Origin: Pseudomaricurvus hydrocarbonicus
GTDB lineage: Bacteria > Pseudomonadota > Gammaproteobacteria > Pseudomonadales > Cellvibrionaceae
DNA length: 64,000 nt
Reading direction: 5' to 3'
NCBI RefSeq assembly: GCF_011602365.1
Contig: NZ_JAAONZ010000003.1
Coordinates: 186,001 to 250,000 of the forward strand
Shown: positions 55,035 through 64,000 of the stretch, piece after piece
Numbering within the stretch: the stretch's first letter is position 1
Layout: each line of letters begins with the position of its first letter
The notes under the pieces: generated by a model
What the model saw: only the letters and a program-made list of their open reading frames with translations
The model's database searches: none
What the model was told of the DNA's origin: nothing
Translations under genes and position numbers: made by a program

Positions 55035-57416
55035 ATGGATAGACATTCGCCGGAAGAGATGCCAGTGGAATACAGCATCGGAGAGCGCATCAGAGCGCTT
55101 AGAGTTCAGTTTGACGGCCTGGACTATTGTCAGGCTGCCCAACACCTTGTGACGCTGGTTGCCGAGCAGCAGGCGATTGATCGCTGTGTGCTGGTCAGTT
55201 GCACTGAGGGTGAGTTGTGCGCTGACGCTGTGTATTCTGAATTTGCTACGGAAACCCCCAATCGTTTTCTGCCTGCGTCATTTTCAGACCTGGAGTTCTG
55301 TTCAGGTCTCAGTCCGCAGGCCGGTTTTAATTCCATTCCGCCCGCAGTCATTCATCAGGTTTTCCAGTCGGGCAAGCCCATCGAATGGGAAATTCCCCAT
55401 GACTCGACACGCAGCACAGGTGATTTTTTTGAAATAGCAAAAGGTGAGCGGCAGCCTGGCATTCGCAGTTGGTGTCTGAAGGTGATCGGTGACCCCCAAA
55501 AACCGGCCGCGGTGTTTTGTTGTGGTTCCACAGGGGAGCTGGAATCCTTGCAGAAGGCTATGCAGAGCCTGGACTGCCTTTGGGTGTTCAGTGATTTTCA
55601 ATTCCAGCAGATGGCGATTGCTCGTCAGGTTCAGGCGTTAGAGGCAAAGCTGCAACAGCAGACCTCTGCCTTGCCGGTCAGTGAATATTATTTGAGTTCT
55701 ATCCTGGCTCATACCCCGGCCCTGATTTCCGTGAAAGACAGTCAGGGCAGCGTTGTCATTGCCAGTGATTCCTTCAAGCATGTCGAGGGCCTCGATAAAC
55801 TGAGTTATGTGGGAAAGACGGCCTTTGGTGTTTTTGATGAGGGGCTGGCCAGTCGCTTGACAGCGCTTGATGAGACGGTGTTAAAAACGCTGCAGATTCA
55901 TGAGCACGATGGCGAGGTTCTGCATGTGGATGGGCGCAAGCATACCTATCGTGCGGTTAAGTTTCCAGTGAAGGACGCTCAGGGCAATTACTCGTATGTG
56001 GGTACCATTTGTACCGACACGACTGCGCTGAAAAATGCTGAAGATGCGTTGAGGCAGCAGCAGTCCAGGCTGAATTTTATGGCGTTTAACGATTCACTGA
56101 CGTCCCTGCCAAACCGGACGTTGTTCTACGACCGGATTAATCACGGTATTGCCCGCGCTCGGCGCCAAGAGCAAAAATTGGGCGTTATGTTGTTGGATCT
56201 GGATCGGTTCACTGCCGTCAATGATCGCCATGGTTACGAGGCCGGTGACTTGTATCTCAAAGAGGTGGCCAGGCGCCTGACGCGAAATATTCGTAACATG
56301 GATACGGTGGCTCGACTCGGTGGTGATAAATTCGGTTTTTTGGTGGAAAGCCCTCGCTCGCACAGTGATGTAAGGGTGGTCGCTGAAAAAATTCTGGCCA
56401 CCATTGCGGAACCGGTTTATGTGATGGGGCAGCGGCTGGAAGTGACTGGCTCGCTGGGGGCAAGTGTATTTCCTCAAGACGGTACAGACGCCAATAGTTT
56501 ATTGGCCCACGCGGATATTGCCATGTGCAAGGCGAAAGAGACGCACAGGAATAAAATTGAATTTTATGTTGAAGGGATGAGCGCGGCTCTGGGCAGTTTT
56601 GTTCTACTCGAAAATGATCTGCGAGCAGCCATTGAACATGATCAGCTGAAGTTACTGTATCAGCCGCAGTTTGATTTGCAGACCAACAGTCTGGTTGGGA
56701 TGGAGGCTTTGGTTCGCTGGCAGCACCCGGATAGAGGGATGATTGCTCCAGAAAACTTCATTCCCCTGGCGGAAGAAACCGGATTGATTGTTGAGCTTGG
56801 GGATTGGGTGTTGCGTGCCGCCTGCCGGCAACAAAAGCGCTGGCTGGAAGCGGGCAATTATTGTCAGAGTGTGTCCGTGAATTTGTCGCCTCGCCAATTT
56901 CGGGGAGATGCCTTTGTGCAGCGATTGGCGGATATTTTAATCGAAGTGGAATTGCCAGCCCGTTATCTGGAACTGGAAATTACGGAAAGCTCAGTGATGG
57001 AACATGCGGCCGAAAGCATTCATATGATGAATGAACTCAACGGTATGGGAGTTTCTCTGGCGATTGATGATTTTGGTACCGGGTATTCTTCACTGTCCTA
57101 CCTCAAGCGGTTTCCCATTCAGAAACTCAAGATTGATCGCAGCTTTATCAGTGATGTGGCCACCGATCAGAACGATGCGGCGATTGCCAAATCCATCATT
57201 AACCTCGCCCATAACATGGCGTTGAACGTCGTGGCAGAGGGGGTCGAAAATGAGCTTCAGGCTGAGTGGCTTCGGGACAAAGGCTGTGATATGGCTCAGG
57301 GGTATCTTTATTCCCGACCCTTGTCGGCACAGGGTGTTGATGAATATTTGATGGCGGGTGAGTTTTTCAGTCAAGAGAATCTTGGCGCTCTGGGTAGTAC
57401 GGCCAAGCGCGGCTAA
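55035..57416 (+). CDS. PAS-GGDEF-EAL cyclic-di-GMP protein
   Basis: This 793-residue cytoplasmic protein has no membrane helices. An N-terminal region of about 200 residues may be GAF-like. A PAS domain (ILAHTPALISVKDSQG) spans roughly 220-335, GGDEF about 345-500 and EAL about 515-775. The GGDEF signature reads GGDKF (429-433), so cyclase activity is doubtful. The EAL domain keeps EALVRW, DDFGTGYSS and the catalytic region KIDRSFI, so it is probably a c-di-GMP phosphodiesterase tuned by PAS and the degenerate GGDEF. No partner gene is adjacent. Confidence 0.92.
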   Translation: MDRHSPEEMPVEYSIGERIRALRVQFDGLDYCQAAQHLVTLVAEQQAIDRCVLVSCTEGELCADAVYSEFATETPNRFLPASFSDLEFCSGLSPQAGFNSIPPAVIHQVFQSGKPIEWEIPHDSTRSTGDFFEIAKGERQPGIRSWCLKVIGDPQKPAAVFCCGSTGELESLQKAMQSLDCLWVFSDFQFQQMAIARQVQALEAKLQQQTSALPVSEYYLSSILAHTPALISVKDSQGSVVIASDSFKHVEGLDKLSYVGKTAFGVFDEGLASRLTALDETVLKTLQIHEHDGEVLHVDGRKHTYRAVKFPVKDAQGNYSYVGTICTDTTALKNAEDALRQQQSRLNFMAFNDSLTSLPNRTLFYDRINHGIARARRQEQKLGVMLLDLDRFTAVNDRHGYEAGDLYLKEVARRLTRNIRNMDTVARLGGDKFGFLVESPRSHSDVRVVAEKILATIAEPVYVMGQRLEVTGSLGASVFPQDGTDANSLLAHADIAMCKAKETHRNKIEFYVEGMSAALGSFVLLENDLRAAIEHDQLKLLYQPQFDLQTNSLVGMEALVRWQHPDRGMIAPENFIPLAEETGLIVELGDWVLRAACRQQKRWLEAGNYCQSVSVNLSPRQFRGDAFVQRLADILIEVELPARYLELEITESSVMEHAAESIHMMNELNGMGVSLAIDDFGTGYSSLSYLKRFPIQKLKIDRSFISDVATDQNDAAIAKSIINLAHNMALNVVAEGVENELQAEWLRDKGCDMAQGYLYSRPLSAQGVDEYLMAGEFFSQENLGALGSTAKRG

Positions 57417-57495
57417 ACAACATCGCCTGCGGCATGGCAGGGTATGGTAATATTCATCAAGTTGGTGTCATGGAACATAGACCGTTGGGGTGCTT

Positions 57496-57948
57496 ATGGA
57501 AGGTTTAGAGTATTGGATTTGGGTGGCTGCGGGCATCCTGTTGGTGTTGATGGAAATTGTGATCCCGACGTTCACCGCCTTGTGGTTTGGTGTCGGCGCG
57601 ATTGTCGTGGGTGTGGCCACACTCTTTTTTCCCGAATTAAGCTTGACGATCCAGTTGCTGATGTGGGCCGTTTTGTCGACGGCCATTACCGCTTTCTGGT
57701 TTAAATTTGTCCGCCCCATGAAGTCGGGCATGGAAATGGCCAAACTGTCGCGGGAATCCATCGTGGGCGAAGTGGGAATGATCGTTAAAGACATCAATGC
57801 TGAAGGCAAGGGTGTAATCCGTTTTACGGTACCATTATTGGGCAGTAATGAATGGAATGTGATTTCCACAGAACCCCTCAAGGCGGGTGATCGTGCCATT
57901 GTGAAAGACTTTTCCGGCAATTCTCTGATTGTTGAATCCATCAAATAA
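57496..57948 (+). CDS. NfeD-family membrane protein
   Basis: This 150-residue protein has two to three N-terminal membrane helices and a C-terminal OB-fold (GMIVKDINAEGKGVIRF, KAGDRAIVKDF), typical of short NfeD proteins (YbbK partner YbbK/YbbL type). NfeD proteins act with stomatin-like SPFH proteins in membrane quality control. The next gene is that partner, 12 bp downstream. The ATG at 57496 starts the usual hydrophobic segment. Confidence 0.9.
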   Translation: MEGLEYWIWVAAGILLVLMEIVIPTFTALWFGVGAIVVGVATLFFPELSLTIQLLMWAVLSTAITAFWFKFVRPMKSGMEMAKLSRESIVGEVGMIVKDINAEGKGVIRFTVPLLGSNEWNVISTEPLKAGDRAIVKDFSGNSLIVESIK

Positions 57949-57960
57949 GGACTGTTAACC

Positions 57961-58818
57961 ATGTTTCCAGCAGACTCGAATCTTTTTCTGGCCGCGATCA
58001 TCGTGATTGCGGTGGTCGTCACGGTGGCCAAGGGCGTGCGCATTGTGCCGCAAGGCAGCAAGTGGCTGGTGCAACGTTTGGGTAAGTACCATACGACTTT
58101 AGACCCAGGCTTGAACTTCACCATACCTTATGTCGATGACGTGGCGTTTAAGATGACCACCAAGGACATCGTTCTGGATGTCCCGAGTCAGGAGGTCATT
58201 ACCCGGGATAATGCGGTCATCATCACCAACGCAGTGGCTTACATCAATATTGTGGATCCCAATAAAGCCGCCTATGGGGTGGAGGATTTTGGCATTGCCA
58301 TTCAGACCATTGTGCAAACTACTCTGCGTTCGATTGTGGGTGAAATGGATCTGGACGATGCCTTGTCGTCGCGGGATTTGATTAAGGCGAAACTGAAAGA
58401 TGCCATTTCGCAGGACATCGCTGACTGGGGGGTGACGCTGAAAAACGTCGAGATTCAGGACATTAATCCATCTACGACCATGCAGTCTGCCATGGAGGAG
58501 CAGGCGGCCGCAGAGCGTCAGCGGCGGGCGACGGTAACCAAAGCCACCGGTGACAAAGAGGCGGCGATTCTTGAGGCAGAGGGTCGTTTGGAGGCCTCAC
58601 GTAAGGACAGTCAGGCGCAGGTGGTGTTGGCGAAAGCGAGTAAGGAAGCCATTGAAATGGTGACCACCGCCATCGGTGAAAATGAAATGCCGGTGATGTA
58701 TTTGTTGGGCGAAAAGTACGTGCACGCTGTGCAGGATTTGGCGCAGTCACCCAACAGCAAAATGGTGGTGTTGCCGGCGGATATTCAGGCGACGCTGAAA
58801 GGTATTCTGGGGCGTTAG
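57961..58818 (+). CDS. qmcA: SPFH/stomatin-like protein (QmcA type)
   Basis: This 285-residue protein has an N-terminal membrane anchor (LFLAAIIVIAVVVTVAKG) and an SPFH/Band 7 domain (VPQGSKWLVQRLGKYHTTLDPGLNF, AAYGVEDFGIAIQTIVQTTLRSIVGEMDLD). A coiled-coil rich in Ala, Glu and Arg follows (EEQAAAERQRRATVTKA). Such proteins form large membrane-associated rings and, with NfeD, affect protease activity and membrane domains. It ends at the convergent holA gene. Confidence 0.92.
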   Translation: MFPADSNLFLAAIIVIAVVVTVAKGVRIVPQGSKWLVQRLGKYHTTLDPGLNFTIPYVDDVAFKMTTKDIVLDVPSQEVITRDNAVIITNAVAYINIVDPNKAAYGVEDFGIAIQTIVQTTLRSIVGEMDLDDALSSRDLIKAKLKDAISQDIADWGVTLKNVEIQDINPSTTMQSAMEEQAAAERQRRATVTKATGDKEAAILEAEGRLEASRKDSQAQVVLAKASKEAIEMVTTAIGENEMPVMYLLGEKYVHAVQDLAQSPNSKMVVLPADIQATLKGILGR

Positions 58819-58823
58819 GTTCG

Positions 58824-58837
58824 GGTTGACGTCAACC
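58824..58837. terminator. Weak palindromic stem between convergent genes
   Basis: GGTTGACGTCAACC is a perfect 14-bp palindrome in the 37-bp gap between the stomatin and holA genes. It has no loop and no T-run, so termination here is only a guess. Confidence 0.2.
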
Positions 58838-58855
58838 TGGCTCGTCACCGCGGCT

Positions 58856-59908
58856 TCAGGTGATGGCCAGCGTCAGCTTCTGTACCGACGGTGACAGGCT
58901 AAAAGTGCCGCTCAGGTTCAGGGTCAGGTCCATCAGCTCATCCCAGGCATCGGCATTGCGCAGCCCTTTGATGGCTTTGTCGATGCCGTTGGCTTTTCTC
59001 AGTAACATCTGCAATTGAGTCAGTTTTAAGCGGCGGGTGGCGGCTTGCACTAACGGTTTGCGTTTGTCCCAGACACCTGCGCTTTTGGCGGCTCGGTCGA
59101 AAGCTTGCCCCTGCTGCATGGCGTGCGAGATTTGTATCAGAGTGCGAATTTCACGCGCCAGTGCCCAGAGGATCACCGTGGCATCGGTGCCTTCACCTTT
59201 GAGCCCTTGCAGTGTGCGCACGGCGGCTCGGGCATCCCCGTGCAGGGCTTTATCAATCAAACTGAAAACATCAAAGCGAGCGCTGTCGGCAACTGCGCCG
59301 GCGATCATCTCGGCGCTGATCTGGCCGTCAATCGCAATCAGTTTTAATTTTTCAATTTCCTGGGCGGCCGCCAGGAGGTTGCCTTCGATTCGGGCTGCCA
59401 GCATTTCGATGGCATCTCGACTGGCAGACATGCCCGCCTGCTGTATGCGCTGGTCAATCCAGCGAGGTAATTGCGGGGCGGCAATGGGCCAGATCTGTAC
59501 AAAGTCAGCGACTTTTTCAACCGCCTTAAACCACTTGCTGCGTTGGCTGCTGCCATCCAGCTTGGGCATGATGACCAGCAACAGGGTGTCTTCGGGAGGC
59601 CTTTCGCAGAAACTGGTGAGGGCTTTGCCGCCCTTGTCGCCGGGTTTTCCGTTATCGATACGAACCTCGAGAATTTTCCGCTCGGCAAATAACGACAGGC
59701 TGTTCGCTGAAGTGAGCAGCTGATCCCAGTCGAAATTAGGTTCAGCGTGATGCAACTCCCGCTCGGTAAAACCGTTTTGACGGGCCGCTGCGCGAATCAG
59801 GTCGCAGGCTTCCTGGACCAGCAGGGGTTCGTCACCGCTGATAAGGTAAACGGGAGCCAGCCGTTTGCGCAGAGCTCCGTTCAGTTGATCAAGGCGAAGT
59901 TTGGCCAT
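58856..59908 (-). CDS. holA: DNA polymerase III delta subunit
   Basis: This 350-residue HolA is the clamp-opening subunit of the DNA polymerase III clamp loader. The N-terminal segment LRLDQLNGALRKRLAPVYLISGDEPLLVQEA is the family signature and the three-domain length is normal. Its start overlaps the end of lptE by 20 bases, as in the conserved leuS-lptE-holA operon. Confidence 0.95.
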   Translation of the reverse strand: MAKLRLDQLNGALRKRLAPVYLISGDEPLLVQEACDLIRAAARQNGFTERELHHAEPNFDWDQLLTSANSLSLFAERKILEVRIDNGKPGDKGGKALTSFCERPPEDTLLLVIMPKLDGSSQRSKWFKAVEKVADFVQIWPIAAPQLPRWIDQRIQQAGMSASRDAIEMLAARIEGNLLAAAQEIEKLKLIAIDGQISAEMIAGAVADSARFDVFSLIDKALHGDARAAVRTLQGLKGEGTDATVILWALAREIRTLIQISHAMQQGQAFDRAAKSAGVWDKRKPLVQAATRRLKLTQLQMLLRKANGIDKAIKGLRNADAWDELMDLTLNLSGTFSLSPSVQKLTLAIT

Positions 59909-60500
59909 TGTTCTCGTCGGTCAGGGGTTCGATGGGCTGCTGGGCTTCACGGACGGCGTCCGGATCGGGTTGCGGAACCGTCGCAGTCCCGGACGCCTGC
60001 GCCTGGCTGGCAAAGCGCAGGCGTGTCAGAATCTGCTGCACAATGCTGTTGCGCATTTCCTGCTGAATCAAACGCTCTTCCTCGGCCTTGGCAACCACGG
60101 CATTGCTGTCAAAACTGTAGGAGCGCACGTTACTGGCGGTGGTGGCCGGGACGGTCAGGGTGCCGGCGGCATCTTCAATGCGGTAATCCACCTCCAGGGA
60201 GAGTTCATACTCGGCGGCTAAGGCGGCATTGCCCACAGAAACGGTGCGTCGCTGCTGTTTTTCCCGGCTGATATAAATCCGGTATTGGGCGTCGTCGGCG
60301 GATGGAGTCGCGCTGACGTCGTTTGAAGCCAGGGCGCGTTTTAGGTCGGTGATCAATGCGCCGTGACTGTCCTGGGCGCTGACATACACGCTGTTGATCT
60401 CCAGCGGTATACTGGTAGAGCCTCTCAGGTGCCAGCCGCAAGCGCTTAATAGTGTGGTGGTGATAGCGGTGGCAACAAACGTTGTGATCAGTCTTCTCAT
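59889..60500 (-). CDS. lptE: LPS assembly lipoprotein LptE
   Basis: This 203-residue outer-membrane lipoprotein plugs the LptD barrel that inserts lipopolysaccharide. The lipobox LSAC puts the lipidated Cys at 21, followed by GWHLRGSTSIPLEINSVYV, the typical LptE opening. Its Pro/Gln/Glu-rich tail after residue 175 is longer than usual. Its ATG overlaps the stop of a 45-codon frame upstream, and its end overlaps holA. Confidence 0.92.
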   Translation of the reverse strand: MRRLITTFVATAITTTLLSACGWHLRGSTSIPLEINSVYVSAQDSHGALITDLKRALASNDVSATPSADDAQYRIYISREKQQRRTVSVGNAALAAEYELSLEVDYRIEDAAGTLTVPATTASNVRSYSFDSNAVVAKAEEERLIQQEMRNSIVQQILTRLRFASQAQASGTATVPQPDPDAVREAQQPIEPLTDENNGQTSP

Positions 60501-60634
60501 ACTGCTTCCATATTGTCGTTATGTGTTGAGTGCCAAGAGCGTTTTTCAGCTGGCGCGTACTCATCGAGGCTAACGGTAAACCGTTCAAACCAGCGTCTTT
60601 GAGCTTCCGTAGTCGCTTGGGGCTCAGGCATCAT
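60497..60634 (-). CDS. Small ORF (45 codons) between leuS and lptE
   Basis: A 45-residue frame begins with two ATG codons in a row (60634, 60631), 73 bp after the leuS stop, and ends in TGA overlapping the lptE ATG (ATGA). The peptide is charged and Trp-containing (MMPEPQATTEAQRRWFERF at its start, KRSWHSTHNDNMEAV at its end). GGAGG lies about 16 bases before the first ATG, further than ideal. The exact stop/start overlap with lptE is the best sign that it is translated. No known family is recognised. Confidence 0.42.
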   Translation of the reverse strand: MMPEPQATTEAQRRWFERFTVSLDEYAPAEKRSWHSTHNDNMEAV

Positions 60635-60707
60635 TACTTGTCAGCCGCAACCTCCGTTCGGGTGCCGCGGCGACTGTCTTCCATCTTTTTGTGATATTGG
60701 TGTGGGG

Positions 60708-63699
<2,992 letters not shown>

Positions 63700-63748
63700 T
63701 TGACAACGTTGTCTCAGGTGTTTAGTTTTACATCAAGACAACGTTGTC
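63700..63748 (+). promoter_or_regulatory. Promoter with twin GACAACGTTGTC operators
   Basis: The palindrome GACAACGTTGTC occurs twice, at 63702-63713 and 63737-63748. A good -35 (TTGACA, 63700-63705) overlaps the first copy. A -10-like TAGTTT (63723-63728) follows at 17-bp spacing, and the second copy covers the expected start of transcription. Two identical palindromes with a central CG flanking a promoter strongly suggest repression by a LacI-family regulator, probably sugar-responsive. Confidence 0.78.
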
Positions 63749-63829
63749 CTCCTGCTGGGGTTGTGTGAGCGGGGAGTTGTTTTCTAAATAACTAAGAGCA
63801 AGTGAACTCTAGTCTGAGGAGAGTTAATC

Positions 63830-64000
63830 ATGGCGATAAATCTAAGGGGTGCTATCCGCTCGATCAACAATGCAGTGTTGGTTGGCGGATCTTTAAGTGC
63901 GTTGGCGTTATCCGGAGTGGCGTTTGCTGCCGAGGAATCTGCGCAAAAAATAGAAGAAGTTGAAGTTCTGGGTATTCGCCAGAGTTTGCAGAGAAGCATG
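63830..64000 (+). CDS. TonB-dependent receptor, N-terminal part (runs off the window)
   Basis: Only the first 57 codons are present. A signal sequence (NNAVLVGGSLSALALSGVAFA) is followed by EEVEVLGIRQSLQRSM. The GIR-x-S-L-x-x-S box just after the TonB box is typical of the Xanthomonas/Caulobacter-type receptors for plant and algal glycans. AGGAGAG precedes the ATG. The double operator upstream agrees with sugar-controlled expression. The rest lies beyond position 64000. Confidence 0.82.
   Translation, partial: MAINLRGAIRSINNAVLVGGSLSALALSGVAFAAEESAQKIEEVEVLGIRQSLQRSM

Overview
The window reads as chromosomal DNA of an aerobic, free-living, probably marine gammaproteobacterium. The housekeeping blocks leuS-lptE-holA, pth-rplY-prs-tRNA-ispE-lolB and hemA-prfA-prmC-moeB are in typical gammaproteobacterial order. 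TonB-dependent receptors, paired LacI-type operators and a GGDEF/EAL protein would suit a polysaccharide-degrading Cellvibrionales-type organism, but that rank is inference. No rRNA, CRISPR array, transposase or phage gene was seen.

Layout. 1-5572: an RND efflux pump pair (minus strand) between two G/T-rich non-coding stretches. 5573-8267: a three-gene operon for a Tat-exported flavin amine oxidase, a periplasmic di-heme cytochrome c and an exported RidA, which together look like a periplasmic amine or amino-acid dehydrogenation system. 8381-15270: a metal-resistance island with an outer-membrane protein, a Cys/His-rich exported protein, a DUF411 protein, CopA, CopB, a DmeR/DmeF cobalt-nickel efflux pair with a clear operator, and a broken CopA-type P-type ATPase. 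15333-21274: a cobalamin riboswitch followed by an exported, membrane-anchored CobN homologue, an ExbB/MotA-like protein and a DUF2149 protein with an ExbD-like Asp in its membrane helix. This resembles the HmuS/HmuU/HmuV part of Bacteroidetes haem loci, but under B12 control. 21604-30563: a perfect PmrA/QseB box drives a thermostable-hemolysin-family protein, an AMP-dependent ligase, a haem-oxygenase-fold (putative diiron) enzyme, an SDR and a repeat protein. Next come a PmrA/QseB-type response regulator and kinase, then a cupredoxin, an FTR1-type iron permease and a barrel-like protein. 31608-34775: a second cobalamin riboswitch with two tandem cobO paralogues and cobB. 34891-38645: envelope proteins of unknown role, tRNA-Met and a sterol-desaturase-family hydroxylase. 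38767-49596: minus-strand housekeeping genes (ychF, pth, rplY, prs, tRNA-Gln, ispE, lolB, a TPR lipoprotein) interrupted by a TonB-dependent receptor. 50153-58818: hemA-prfA-prmC-moeB, a PAS/GGDEF/EAL protein and an NfeD/stomatin pair. 58856-63329: holA, lptE, a small overlapping ORF and leuS. 63830-end: the start of a second TonB-dependent receptor behind two identical palindromic operators.

The best candidates for undescribed biology are the riboswitch-controlled exported CobN/ExbB/DUF2149 unit, the PmrA-box-controlled hemolysin/ligase/diiron/SDR unit linked to its own two-component system and iron permease, and the exported oxidase/cytochrome/RidA unit. A further theme is that many gaps between 15.5 and 32.8 kb contain short, degenerate tandem repeats (13-18 bp units, each with a different sequence).
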